Source: Burkholderiaceae bacterium
Lineage (GTDB): Bacteria; Pseudomonadota; Gammaproteobacteria; Burkholderiales; Burkholderiaceae_C
Length of the DNA stretch: 62,115 nt
Assembly: GCA_023954035.1 (NCBI GenBank)
Contig: JAMLIT010000020.1
Span: 1-62,115 of the forward strand
Direction: 5' to 3'
The notes under the pieces are model-generated. The model was not told where the DNA came from and did no database searches. It was given only the letters and a program-made list of their open reading frames with translations. The position numbers were made by a program, and so were the translations under genes. This document shows positions 32,263-41,624 of the stretch, in pieces; the stretch's first letter is position 1, and every line of letters begins with the position of its first letter.

Positions 32263-33525
32263 ATGAACGATCTTCTGTCCCGCTTTGCTTCAGTGCGCCG
32301 CCACAGCCTGGCCTTGGCCGAGCCGCTGTCCGCCGAGGACTGCTGCGCGCAATCCATGCCCGACGCCAGCCCCGTCAAGTGGCACCTGGCGCACACCACC
32401 TGGTTCTTTGAGACTTTTGTGCTGGAGCCGAATGAACCGGGTTTTCAGCCGTTCCACCCGGCCTTTCGGGTGCTGTTCAATTCCTACTACAACGGCGTGG
32501 GCGCCAAACACCCGCGCCCACAGCGCGGCTTGCTTACCCGGCCGGCATTGTCCGCGGTGCTTGCTTACCGCAGCAACGTAGAACAGCGCATGCACGCCTT
32601 GCTGGCGCAGCAAGACGGCAACGCGGCACTGCGCGCCTTGGTGGAGCTGGGCATGCAGCACGAACAGCAGCACCAGGAATTGTTGCTGACCGATGTGCTG
32701 CATTTGCTCTCCTGCAACCCCACCGCGCCGGCCTACCGCGATGCCGCGCCGCTGCAGGGTACGGCGCCTGTGCAGCCGATGGCTTGGCTGGAGTTCCCCG
32801 GTGGCTTGGCAGATGTGGGCCACCTTGGCACCGGGTTTTGCTTTGACAACGAGCTGCCGCGCCATGCCAGCTTCCTCGCGCCCTATGCCCTGGGGGAGCG
32901 GCTGGTGAACCAGTCCGAGTTCGCCGCCTTCATTGCCGATGGCGGCTACTTGCGGCCCGAGCTGTGGCTGGCCGAGGGCTGGGACTGGCTGGCGGCACAG
33001 CAGCTTGCCCATCCGCTGTACTGGCGCCGGGCAGAGCAGGGCGGCTGGAACCGGTTTGGCCTGCACGGCGAGCAGCCGATCGCGCCACAGGCCCCAGTGG
33101 CGCATCTGTCGTACTTTGAAGCCGATGCCTACGCGCGCTGGGCGGGTGCCCGCCTGCCCACCGAGGCGGAGTGGGAAGCGGCCGCCGCGTCCGCAATGTC
33201 TCTTGCGCCCGCCATGCTGGCCCAAGCCGGCGCGCCGCGCGAGCGCATCGAGCCCGAGGCCGCAGGCGGCAAGGGCCTGCGCGAGCTGTTTGGCGAAGTC
33301 TGGCAGTGGACGCAGTCGAGCTACGCGCCGTATCCTGGCTTTCGCGCTGCCGAAGGGGCGGTGGGCGAATACAACGGCAAGTTCATGGTCAACCAGTACG
33401 TGCTGCGCGGAAGTTCCTGCGCCACGCCGCCGGGGCATGCGCGGCTGTCGTACCGCAACTTCTTTCCCACCACGGCACGCTGGCAGTTCAGCGGACTGCG
33501 ACTGGCACGGGACGGCGCTAAATAG
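32263..33525 (+). CDS. egtB: Ergothioneine biosynthesis protein EgtB (sulfoxide synthase)
   Basis: 420 residues. The N-terminal DinB-like domain has iron-ligand His in WHLAHTTWFFE (near residue 44) and MQHEQQHQELLLTDVLHLL (near 131); the C-terminal formylglycine-generating-enzyme-like domain ends RLSYRNFFPTTARWQFSGLRLARD. It joins hercynine and a thiol donor (gamma-Glu-Cys or Cys). The stop codon TAG and final AAA are part of an interspersed repeat, so the native 3' end has been replaced by the repeat edge. Confidence 0.93.
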   Translation: MNDLLSRFASVRRHSLALAEPLSAEDCCAQSMPDASPVKWHLAHTTWFFETFVLEPNEPGFQPFHPAFRVLFNSYYNGVGAKHPRPQRGLLTRPALSAVLAYRSNVEQRMHALLAQQDGNAALRALVELGMQHEQQHQELLLTDVLHLLSCNPTAPAYRDAAPLQGTAPVQPMAWLEFPGGLADVGHLGTGFCFDNELPRHASFLAPYALGERLVNQSEFAAFIADGGYLRPELWLAEGWDWLAAQQLAHPLYWRRAEQGGWNRFGLHGEQPIAPQAPVAHLSYFEADAYARWAGARLPTEAEWEAAAASAMSLAPAMLAQAGAPRERIEPEAAGGKGLRELFGEVWQWTQSSYAPYPGFRAAEGAVGEYNGKFMVNQYVLRGSSCATPPGHARLSYRNFFPTTARWQFSGLRLARDGAK

Positions 33526-33580
33526 CTATTGAATAAATAGCTGCAAGCGCTTGCCACATAAGCGCCAGGAGCCATTTTTG
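33519..33580 (+). repeat. GCGCTT-core repeat, copy 9, overlapping the egtB stop
   Basis: TAAATAGCTATTGAATAAATAGCTGC, then AAGCGCTTG and TAAGCGCCAGGAGCC. The TAG of the first AAATAGCTAT is the egtB stop codon (33523-33525). Confidence 0.88.
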
Positions 33581-33581
33581 C

Positions 33582-35456
33582 CTAAATTTCCTGCCGCACT
33601 ACCACCACGCGGTTGCGCCCCGTGGCCTTGGCCTGGTAGAGCGCCTGGTCGGCCGCCGCCACCAGGTGGTCGGGCGTTTGTCCCGGCGACGCAGTCACCG
33701 CGGCGACCCCGGCGCACAGGGTGACGTGGCCGCTGGGCGTGGTGGGGTGCGGCAGGGCCAGGGCGGCCAGTTCGCGCTGAATTTCCAGGGCCAGGCGCTG
33801 CATCTGCTCTGCCGTGCTGCCCGGCGAAATGACGGCAAATTCCTCGCCGCCATAGCGCGCCACCAGGTCGGTGCCGCGCACGGCACAGGCGGTCAGCACG
33901 CTGGCGACGCTGCGCAGGCAGTCGTCGCCCGCCAGGTGACCGAAGTGGTCGTTGTAGGCCTTGAACCAGTCAATGTCCAGCATGGCCAGCGCCAGCGGCT
34001 CTCCGCTGCGCTGCGAGCGCGCCCATTCGCTTGCCAGGGCTTCGTCGAAGCGGCGCCGGTTGGCGATGCCGGTCAGGCCATCGGTGCGGCTGAGCGCCTC
34101 CAGACGCCGATTGGCATTCTCCAGCGCGGCGGTCCGTTCGGCCACATGCTCTGCCAGGTGCTGCTCGTTGCTGCGCAGCGTCTCGATCAGGGCGTTTTGC
34201 GCGGCCAGCAACTCAGTCTGCATGGCGGCGCGCTCGCGGCGCATCTGATTGAACCGGTCGGCCAGCGCCAGCGCCAGCAGCAGCATTTCCAGGGCCGAGC
34301 CGACTTGCATTGCGTTGGCGGTCAGGACGTTGGTCGGCAGCAGCCCCATGGCCCGCAGCGCATTGGTGGCCGCGCCCAGGCCCAGCAAGGTGAACGCCGC
34401 CAGGAAGAAATAGGCGCTGCGTTCGCGCTGCCAGGCGCTGTAGACCGCAAGCCCGATCATGGCGAGCATGGCCAGCAGGTAGCTCACCGCAGCGGCGCGG
34501 ATCAAGGTCTGGCCGGTCACCAGGAACAGCAGCGGGCTGACGAAGAAGAAGGCGATGAAGCCGCGCAGCCAAGGGTCGAGCCGGGGCAGCAGACGCGGCG
34601 CCGCCACCATGCGCCGAAGGAAAAGCATGCCGCTGGCCAGGGCGAACGAATATCCAAACGTGGTGCACAGGTCGGACCACAGGGGCGACTGCAGGCGAAA
34701 CACCTCCTTCACCAGGCCGTTTTGCGCGGCCAGGGCAAAGGCCATGGACAGCGCGAAGCCCACGTACTGCGCATACAGGACATCCTTGAGGCGGATGAAA
34801 AGCAGCAGGTTGTACAGCACCATGGCTGCAGCCATGCCGAAGTACCAGGCCTGCGCCGCGTAGTCGATGCGCTCGTGGGCGTGAAAGGCCGACGGCGTCC
34901 ACAGCCGCGCCGGCACGATGAAGGCTGTCGTCGAAGCCACGCGCAAGTACAGGGTCTGCTCGGCGTGCGGCGCCAGGGCCACCGGAAAAACGAAGTGGCG
35001 GTTGGGGTAGCCGCGGCTCTCGAATGGGGCGGTGGTGCCGGTTTCAATCACCCGGTAGCTGCCGTCGGCGACGGGCGCATAGAAGTTCAGATGCGACAGG
35101 CGGGGATACGCGACCTCCAGCAGGCGCTCGATGCGTGCATTGCTCCCGTTGGTCAGGCGCAGGCGCAGCCACCAGACCGAGGGCGTGATGCCGAAGTTCA
35201 AGGCGTCCCCGCGGTCACCGCTGGGGACAAACCGGTCGTGGCGCTCGGGCGAGCGCACTTGCTCCAGGCTCAGGCGGCCTTCGGGATCCTCGAGCAGCCC
35301 GAACCAGGGGGTCAGATTGGTGGGCGATGCGCCGGTCGCGTCCAGCTCCAGCGCAGGCCCGGATGCTGCCTGTGCCGCTACTGCCATGGCCAGACACCAC
35401 GCAGCCATCAGAAGGCGAAAATGCAGCGACCAAAACCGATTCAGGAAGCAGCGCAT
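33582..35456 (-). CDS. Diguanylate cyclase with 7TMR-DISM sensor
   Basis: 624 residues. Signal peptide, 7TMR-DISMED2-type periplasmic beta domain (SVWWLRLRLTN..LLEVAYPRLSHLNFYAP, ~40-180), seven-helix membrane domain (~190-390), short coiled coil (~400-450), GGDEF domain with RTDGLTGIANRRRFDE and active-site RYGGEEFAV. RGTD five residues before GGEEF is an intact inhibitory I-site, so product inhibition by c-di-GMP is expected. The signal sensed is unknown. Paralogue of the next gene. Confidence 0.92.
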   Translation of the reverse strand: MRCFLNRFWSLHFRLLMAAWCLAMAVAAQAASGPALELDATGASPTNLTPWFGLLEDPEGRLSLEQVRSPERHDRFVPSGDRGDALNFGITPSVWWLRLRLTNGSNARIERLLEVAYPRLSHLNFYAPVADGSYRVIETGTTAPFESRGYPNRHFVFPVALAPHAEQTLYLRVASTTAFIVPARLWTPSAFHAHERIDYAAQAWYFGMAAAMVLYNLLLFIRLKDVLYAQYVGFALSMAFALAAQNGLVKEVFRLQSPLWSDLCTTFGYSFALASGMLFLRRMVAAPRLLPRLDPWLRGFIAFFFVSPLLFLVTGQTLIRAAAVSYLLAMLAMIGLAVYSAWQRERSAYFFLAAFTLLGLGAATNALRAMGLLPTNVLTANAMQVGSALEMLLLALALADRFNQMRRERAAMQTELLAAQNALIETLRSNEQHLAEHVAERTAALENANRRLEALSRTDGLTGIANRRRFDEALASEWARSQRSGEPLALAMLDIDWFKAYNDHFGHLAGDDCLRSVASVLTACAVRGTDLVARYGGEEFAVISPGSTAEQMQRLALEIQRELAALALPHPTTPSGHVTLCAGVAAVTASPGQTPDHLVAAADQALYQAKATGRNRVVVVRQEI

Positions 35457-35619
35457 GGCGGGCAGGGGCGAAATGCCGGCGGCAAGACGTGCATGATCTC
35501 AGAGTCGTGCCGCCGCGGTCCAGGTGTGCGCGATCGCAGCGTTCGGCCCGCCGGAGCGAGCCAGCCCTGCGGCCGGCGCCGATTGCCCAAGGGGCGTCGC
35601 GATGCAAGCACGCAGGCTG

Positions 35620-37482
35620 TCACGCAAGCACCACCGCATTGCGCCCAGCCAGCTTGGCCTGATAGAGGGCCTGGTCGGCCGCGGCGACCAGGTTTTCTGC
35701 CACATCACCCGACTGCGCCGTGTGCGCTGCGACCCCCGCGCAGAGCGTGACGCAACGGCTGGGGGTGCTGGGGTGTGGCAAGGCAAGCACTGCCAGCGCC
35801 CGTTGCAGCTCTTTCAGCAACGACTGCATCTGCGCGCCCGTGGTGTGGGGCGAGACGATGGCAAATTCCTCGCCCCCGTAGCGGGCCACCAGGTCGCTGC
35901 TGCGGGCGGCGCACTTGGCCAGCAAGCCCGCGACGCTGCGCAGGCAGTCATCGCCCCCCAGGTGCCCGAAGTGGTCGTTGTAGGCCTTGAACCAGTCGAT
36001 GTCGATCATGGCCAGCGCCAGCGGTGCACCGCTGCGCTGCGAGCGGGCCCATTCGCTGGCCAGCACTTCGTCAAAATGGCGCCGGTTGGCAAGACCGGTG
36101 AGCCCGTCCGTGCGGCTGAGCGCCTCGAGGCGGCGGTTGGCCTCCTCAAGGGCCATGGTGCGCTCGGCGACACGCTCCTGCAGGCGCTGTTCGCTGTGGC
36201 GCAGGGTGTCGATCATGGTCTTTTGCATGGCGGCCCGCTCACGCCGCATCTGGATGAAGCGGTCGGCCAGCGCCAGTGCCAGCAAAATCATCTCCAGGGT
36301 CGATCCCAGCTGGATGGCGTTGGCGGTGAGCAGGTTGGTCGGCATCAATCCGATGGCGTGCAGGGCATAGACGGCCGCACCCAGGCACACCAGCGTGAAG
36401 GCGGCCAGAAAGAAATACGCGCTGCGCTGGCGCAGCCAGGCGCTGTATGCGGCCACCGACAGGACGACGGCGATGGCCAGTATGTAGCCCACGGCCATGG
36501 GCTTGATCAGTGCCTGACCGGTCACGAGAAAAAGGAAAGGACTGAGAAAGTAGAACGCGATGAAACCCTTCAACCATGGGTCCAGGCGGGGCAGCAGGCG
36601 CGGCGCCTCGACCATGCGGCGCATGAAGAGCGTGCCGCTGGCGATCGAAAAACAATAGCCGAAGCTGGTGCACAGGTCGGACCACAGGGGCGATCGGAGC
36701 TGCAGCAGCTCTTTCACCAGCCCGTTTTGTGCCGCCATCGCAAAGGCCACCGAGAGGGCAAAGCCCACGTATTGCAGGTACAGCCAGTCCCTGAGCCGCA
36801 GAAACAGGAGCAGGTTGAAAAGCACCATGGCGCCCACCATGCCGAAATACCAGGCCTGCGCGGCATAGTCGCTGCGCTCGAAGGCATGAAATGCTGCCGG
36901 CTCCCACAGACGGGCCGGCACGACGAACGCGGTGGTGGACGCGATGCGCAAATAAATCGTTGGTTCGGCGTGCGCCGGCAGGGCGATGCCAAAGACGAAG
37001 TTGCGGTGCGCGTAGCCCCGGCTGTCAAAGGGCTGGGTGGTGCCGGTGTGCAGATGCTGCCAGGTGCCGTCGCTTTGCGGCGCGTAGAAGTCCAGGTGGG
37101 ACAGGCGCGCGTAGGCCACTTCGAGCAAGCGGTCCAGCGCACCGTCGCCGGGGTTGGCCAGCCGCAGCCGCAGCCACCAGGCGGAGGGCGTGATGCCAAA
37201 GTTCAGGGCCGTGCCGGAACGGCCACTGGGAGTGAAGCGTGCAGCGATGTCCGGGGAGCGGATCTGCTCGAAACTGAGCGCGCCAGAGGAGTCTTCCAGC
37301 ACATCGAACCACGGTGTGAGGGTCAGCGGCCCTGCCGAAGCATGGGTCACGTCCAGCGTTCTGTTCGCTGGCGCAGCGGGGTCGCCACTGCTGGCGAGCG
37401 CTACAGATGCGCCTGCCAGCGCCAGAAAGCACAGCAGCCAGCGCAGCGCGCAATGCGGATGGAACAAGAGGCGCCGATGCAT
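35620..37482 (-). CDS. Diguanylate cyclase with 7TMR-DISM sensor (tandem paralogue)
   Basis: 620 residues from the ATG at 37482 (MHRRLLFHPH, then a signal peptide); a longer frame adds 29 unlikely residues. Same domain order as the upstream-strand neighbour: DISMED2, seven helices, coiled coil, GGDEF with RYGGEEFAI and I-site RSSD. The two proteins align along the full length, so they arose by tandem duplication; divergence is spread over the sensor domain, and the second lacks a short coiled-coil segment (about 7 residues). Confidence 0.92.
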   Translation of the reverse strand: MHRRLLFHPHCALRWLLCFLALAGASVALASSGDPAAPANRTLDVTHASAGPLTLTPWFDVLEDSSGALSFEQIRSPDIAARFTPSGRSGTALNFGITPSAWWLRLRLANPGDGALDRLLEVAYARLSHLDFYAPQSDGTWQHLHTGTTQPFDSRGYAHRNFVFGIALPAHAEPTIYLRIASTTAFVVPARLWEPAAFHAFERSDYAAQAWYFGMVGAMVLFNLLLFLRLRDWLYLQYVGFALSVAFAMAAQNGLVKELLQLRSPLWSDLCTSFGYCFSIASGTLFMRRMVEAPRLLPRLDPWLKGFIAFYFLSPFLFLVTGQALIKPMAVGYILAIAVVLSVAAYSAWLRQRSAYFFLAAFTLVCLGAAVYALHAIGLMPTNLLTANAIQLGSTLEMILLALALADRFIQMRRERAAMQKTMIDTLRHSEQRLQERVAERTMALEEANRRLEALSRTDGLTGLANRRHFDEVLASEWARSQRSGAPLALAMIDIDWFKAYNDHFGHLGGDDCLRSVAGLLAKCAARSSDLVARYGGEEFAIVSPHTTGAQMQSLLKELQRALAVLALPHPSTPSRCVTLCAGVAAHTAQSGDVAENLVAAADQALYQAKLAGRNAVVLA

Positions 37483-37593
37483 CAAGGCACGGACTGCGCG
37501 CTGGACGCAGGAGCTGGTGAGGCGCCTATCATCGCAGGCCGCAGACCCGCTCCTTCTGACGCACCCCATATTGGCTGCCGTCAGCGGTGCGAT

Positions 37594-37658
37594 TGCTATT
37601 TAATGTGTAGCAAGCTATCTATATCTGGAAAGCGGTAGGGGCCAAAAACAACAGATTT
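37594..37658 (+). repeat. GCGCTT-core repeat, copy 10, degenerate, after metY
   Basis: TGCTATTTAATGTGTAGCAA then AGCTATC, AAAGCGGTAGGGGCCAAAAA. Recognisable ends but a decayed core. It lies in the 193-base gap between metY and the second cyclase gene. Confidence 0.55.
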
Positions 37659-37675
37659 TTGCCCCTGGTTTCGAC

Positions 37676-38959
37676 TTAGACCTTTTCCAGCGCCTGCGCC
37701 AGGTCGGCCTGCAGGTCGTCGATGTGCTCAATGCCCACCGAGAGACGGACCATGTTTTCGCTCACGCCGGCCTTTTCCATCTCGGCAGCGTCGAGCTGGC
37801 GGTGCGTGGTGGAGGCCGGGTGCGTCGCCAGCGACTTGGCGTCGCCGATGTTGACCAGGCGTGTGAACAGGCCGAGCGCGTCGAGAAAGCGTGCGCCAGC
37901 GGCACGCGGGTCGGCATCGCTGCCCTTGAGGCCGAAGGACAGAATGCCCGACGCCCGCCCGCCCATCTGGCGCTGCGCCAGTGCGTGGTCCTTGTGGTCC
38001 GGCAAGCCCGCGTAGCGCACCCACTCGACCTTCTCGTGGCCTTGCAGGAATTTGGCCAGCGCCAGGGTGTTGTCGCAGATGCGGTCCATGCGCAGCGGCA
38101 GGGTCTCGATTCCCTGCAGCGTCAGCCAGGCGTTGAACGGGCTGATGGCCGCGCCCATGTTGCGCAGCGGCACCACGCGGGCGCGGCCGATGTAGGCGGC
38201 GGCTCCGAGCGCCTCGGTATAGACCACGCCGTGGTAGCTCACGTCGGGTTCGTTCAGGCGCTTGAAGCGCGCCTTGTGCTCGGCCCAGGGGAATTTGCCG
38301 CTGTCGACGATGATGCCGCCGATCGAGTTGCCATGGCCGCCAAGATATTTGGTGAGCGAATGCACGACGATGTCGGCGCCATGCTCGATGGGGCGGCACA
38401 GGCAGGGGGTCGGCACGGTGTTGTCCACGATGAGCGGGATGCCGTAGCGGTGGGCGATGTCGGCGAGGCGCTCGAAATCGGTGATGTTGCCCAGCGGATT
38501 GCCGACCGATTCGCAATAGATCGCCTTGGTGCGCTCGTCGATCTGCTTCTCGAAGGCTTGCGGATCGCGGTAATCGGCGAAGCGCACGGCGATGCCGAAC
38601 TGCGGCAAGGTATGGGCGAACAGGTTGTAGGTGCCGCCGTAGAGCGTGCTGGCCGAGACGATGTTGTCGCCGGCCTCCGAGATGGTCTGGATCGCATAGG
38701 TGATGGCCGCCTGGCCCGAGGCCAGCGCCAGCCCGGCAATGCCGCCCTCCATCGCGGCGACGCGCTTTTCCAGCACGTCCTGCGTCGGGTTCATGATGCG
38801 GGTGTAGATGTTGCCCGCCACCTTGAGGTCGAACAGGTCGGCGCCGTGCTGGGCGTTGTCGAAGGCGTACGCCGTGGTCTGGTACAGCGGAACGGCGGCG
38901 GATTTGGTCGTCGGGTCGGGCGAGTAACCGGCGTGGACGGCAAGGGTTTCGAGCTTCAT
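37676..38959 (-). CDS. metY: O-acetylhomoserine sulfhydrylase
   Basis: 427 residues, Cys/Met metabolism PLP enzyme. [32 protein letters not shown] at the N-terminus, and the PLP lysine in [16 protein letters not shown] near residue 208. Makes homocysteine from O-acetylhomoserine and sulfide. The length and N-terminus fit MetY rather than MetB or MetC. No SAM riboswitch is visible in the 172 bases upstream. Confidence 0.95.
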   Translation of the reverse strand: MKLETLAVHAGYSPDPTTKSAAVPLYQTTAYAFDNAQHGADLFDLKVAGNIYTRIMNPTQDVLEKRVAAMEGGIAGLALASGQAAITYAIQTISEAGDNIVSASTLYGGTYNLFAHTLPQFGIAVRFADYRDPQAFEKQIDERTKAIYCESVGNPLGNITDFERLADIAHRYGIPLIVDNTVPTPCLCRPIEHGADIVVHSLTKYLGGHGNSIGGIIVDSGKFPWAEHKARFKRLNEPDVSYHGVVYTEALGAAAYIGRARVVPLRNMGAAISPFNAWLTLQGIETLPLRMDRICDNTLALAKFLQGHEKVEWVRYAGLPDHKDHALAQRQMGGRASGILSFGLKGSDADPRAAGARFLDALGLFTRLVNIGDAKSLATHPASTTHRQLDAAEMEKAGVSENMVRLSVGIEHIDDLQADLAQALEKV

Positions 38960-39131
38960 TCAGGGTCTCCGAGGGGTTGCGAAATCGCGCGGGGCGGCGA
39001 GCCGCCATTGTTGCAGCGCCTTCCGCCGGCGCGAACGACATCCTGGCTATATCGTCATGCCGCCGTGCCGCGGCGTACGCGGGGTCGCGGCCCCGTTGCC
39101 CGTAGACCGTGCGTCCAGCCAGTACCCTGGG

Positions 39132-39992
39132 TCAACCGCTCGGGCTGGCTGCGCGCTCGGCCATGGCCTGGCCCAGTCGCACTGCACCTGCGCTTTGCCA
39201 CTGGGGACTGAAATGCAGCGGCCCCGGCGGGAACAGCAGGACGACCGTGGAGCCGAGTTGGAAGCGCCCCATCTCCTCGCCTTTTTGCAACACCACCTTG
39301 CCTTCGGGGTAATCCCAGTGCCGCAGCACCCCCGTGCGCGGCGGGTTGACCAGACCGTGCCAGACCGTGGCCATGCTGCCCACAATGGTGGCGCCGACCA
39401 GAACCATGGCAAAGGGGCCTTGCGCACCCTCGAAAACGCAGACCACCCGCTCGTTGCGCGCAAACAGTCCGGGCACGCCCCGCGCCGTGGCCGGGTTGAC
39501 CGAGAACAGATCCCCCGGCACGTGCACCATGCGCGTCAGCCGACCCGCGCAGGGCATGTGGATGCGGTGGTAGTCCCGGGGACTCAAGTACACGGTGGCA
39601 AAGTGCCCATTCTGAAAGCGCGCGGCCAGCGCCGAATCGCCGCCCAGCAGCGCTGTGGTCGAATAGTGATGGCCCTTGGCCTGAAAGATCTGGTCCTGTG
39701 CGATGGCGCCAAACTGGCTGATCGCCCCATCGACCGGGCAGACCCAATCGGCTCCCGAGATCGGCCGCGCGCCAGTTCGCAAGGCGCGCGTGAAAAAGGC
39801 ATTGAAACTGGCGTAGGCGGCCGGGTCCGGCTGCTCCGCTTCGGTCATGTCCACGCCATAGTGCGAAATGAAAGCGCGCACCATGGCGGTCGTGAACCAT
39901 CCCGCGCGCGCCGAGGCGATCTTGCCGGCCAGCACGGTCAGCGCCTGCTTGGGCAGCAGGTACTGCAGGGAAACGAGGAAGGAATCGGACAT
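39132..39992 (-). CDS. psd: Phosphatidylserine decarboxylase proenzyme
   Basis: 286 residues. Catalytic Asp-His-Ser set: CPVDGAISQFG, RDYHRIHMPCAG and the self-cleavage site LGSTVVLLFPPG near residue 247, where Ser becomes the pyruvoyl group. It makes phosphatidylethanolamine from the product of PssA. Membrane-associated. Confidence 0.95.
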   Translation of the reverse strand: MSDSFLVSLQYLLPKQALTVLAGKIASARAGWFTTAMVRAFISHYGVDMTEAEQPDPAAYASFNAFFTRALRTGARPISGADWVCPVDGAISQFGAIAQDQIFQAKGHHYSTTALLGGDSALAARFQNGHFATVYLSPRDYHRIHMPCAGRLTRMVHVPGDLFSVNPATARGVPGLFARNERVVCVFEGAQGPFAMVLVGATIVGSMATVWHGLVNPPRTGVLRHWDYPEGKVVLQKGEEMGRFQLGSTVVLLFPPGPLHFSPQWQSAGAVRLGQAMAERAASPSG

Positions 39993-40285
39993 GGAAAGGG
40001 CAGTTGCGGGTGTGGCAGACCATTCTATAGAGCGCTGCGGCGCCCGCTGTAGTCAAACGGAGCGAGGCGCGTTACAATCGACCGGTTAAGGGCCTGCGTC
40101 CCCGCCTGCCATTGAAGCCGCCACGCCGGCCTTCCTACCGAGCTTTGCTGCGGCTGCAGCCACCCCCCGACCGCAATGCATGGCGCCTGTTGACCGAACA
40201 GACAGCGCGCGCCGTACCCCCGCTCTGGCGATGGCGCCAAAGCCACGCCGGCGTTCGGATCGAATTCGTTTACCAGAGATTGAAA

Positions 40286-40531
40286 ATGGCCAAAGAAGAA
40301 CTGATTGAAATGCAGGGCAGTGTGACCGAGGTGTTGCCCGACTCGCGCTTTCGCGTCACGCTGGACAACGGGCACCAGCTCATCGCCTACACCGGCGGCA
40401 AGATGCGCAAGCACCATATCCGCATTCTGGCGGGCGACAAGGTATCGCTTGAACTCTCGCCTTACGACCTGAGCAAGGGCCGCATCACCTTCCGCCACCT
40501 CGCGGGCCGCGGGCCCGGGCCTTCGCGCTGA
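40286..40531 (+). CDS. infA: Translation initiation factor IF-1
   Basis: 81 residues, S1/OB fold: [70 protein letters not shown]. It has a Pro/Arg tail, [11 protein letters not shown], longer than the 72-residue classical IF-1. It stands alone rather than in the ribosomal protein operon, so it is probably the second infA found in many Burkholderiales. A TACAAT -10 lies at 40073-40078, giving a ~200-base leader with no ORF I trust. Confidence 0.93.
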   Translation: MAKEELIEMQGSVTEVLPDSRFRVTLDNGHQLIAYTGGKMRKHHIRILAGDKVSLELSPYDLSKGRITFRHLAGRGPGPSR

Positions 40532-40616
40532 TTGCCGCATTGCCCCCGCTTTTCTTTTCACGCACGGTCCGTCTGCGGCAATCCGGGAGTCATCTGCAGG
40601 TTAGAATGCCAGCTGT

Positions 40617-40693
40617 CGGAGCGTAGCGCAGCCTGGTAGCGCATCTGCTTTGGGAGCAGAGGGTCGCGAGTTCGAATCCCGCCGCTCCGACCA
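40617..40693 (+). tRNA. tRNA-Pro (TGG)
   Basis: 77 bases with CCA. Acceptor CGGAGCG/CGCTCCG, anticodon loop CTTTGGGA, T-loop TTCGAAT. Confidence 0.97.
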
Positions 40694-40790
40694 CCGAACC
40701 GAGGGCTTGCAGCACGCGCTGCAAGTCCTTTTTTCATGGCTGGGCGAGAATCGTGGTCCCCATGCTGCGCCAAGACGGAACCTGCCCTGC

Positions 40791-41564
40791 ATGCCCGAAC
40801 GTTCTGCCAGCCACCTCCAGCGCTACGCCGCCATCGACGCCTTGCGTGGCCTGGCCATGGTGTGGATGACGGTGTTTCATTTCTGCTTTGATCTGAGCTA
40901 CTTCGGCTGGTGGCCGCAGGATTTTCTGGGCGACCCGTTCTGGACCTGGCAGCGCACCGCCATCGTCACGCTGTTCCTCCTGTGCGCTGGGCTGGGTCAG
41001 GCGGTGGCGCAGGCGCAGGCCGTGGGCTGGCGCCGGTTTTCGCGCCGCTGGCTGCAGGTGCTGGCCGCCGCGATGCTGGTCAGTTTCGGCTCGTGGCTGA
41101 TGTTTCCGAGAAGCTTTATCTACTTTGGCATCCTGCACGGCATGGCGGTGATGCTGTTGCTGGCCCGCCTGACGGCTGGCTGGAGGCGCTGGCTGTGGCC
41201 GGCAGGCATGCTGGCGCTGCTCCTGCCCTGGCTGGCGCAGGGGCTGCTCGGCGGCCCGCTCGCGCACTGGGCACCACTCATGGACGGGCGGGCGCTCAAC
41301 TGGCTGGGCCTGATTTGGCGAAAGCCATTTACCGAAGACTATGTGCCCGTGCTGCCCTGGCTGGGCGTGATGTGGTGGGGCCTGGCTGCCGGGCAATGGC
41401 TTGTTGCGCAGCAGCCCCGGTGGCTCACGGCGCCCGTGCCGCGCGCTGCCCGGCCGCTGGCCCGGCTCGGACGCTGGAGCCTGTCGTACTACTTGCTGCA
41501 CCAGCCCGTGATGCTCGGCGCACTGACGGCGCTGGCCTGGCTGATCGCGGCCAAGGGAGCATAA
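40791..41564 (+). CDS. DUF1624 membrane protein (heparan-alpha-glucosaminide acetyltransferase-like)
   Basis: 257 residues. N-terminal IDALRGLAMVWMTVFHFCFDLSYFGWW matches the DUF1624/acyltransferase-like family, with about seven membrane segments including a C-terminal LSYYLLHQPVMLGAL. Likely an acyl transferase of unknown substrate. It starts 97 bases after tRNA-Pro. Confidence 0.82.
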   Translation: MPERSASHLQRYAAIDALRGLAMVWMTVFHFCFDLSYFGWWPQDFLGDPFWTWQRTAIVTLFLLCAGLGQAVAQAQAVGWRRFSRRWLQVLAAAMLVSFGSWLMFPRSFIYFGILHGMAVMLLLARLTAGWRRWLWPAGMLALLLPWLAQGLLGGPLAHWAPLMDGRALNWLGLIWRKPFTEDYVPVLPWLGVMWWGLAAGQWLVAQQPRWLTAPVPRAARPLARLGRWSLSYYLLHQPVMLGALTALAWLIAAKGA

Positions 41565-41586
41565 AAAACGCGGCCGAGGCCGCGTT
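41563..41586 (-). terminator. Terminator of the leftward parvulin/bolA/yciB unit
   Basis: AACGCGGC, loop CTCG, GCCGCGTT followed by T-rich sequence on the minus strand. It overlaps the stop of the DUF1624 gene on the other strand. Confidence 0.85.
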
Positions 41587-41624
41587 GCGATGCACCGAAA
41601 AATTCGGTGGTATTCGATGCAAGG

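Noticed and set aside
38960-39131. A SAM-responsive riboswitch upstream of metY
   Set aside because: No SAM-II or SAH-type conserved core could be found in the 172-base gap.
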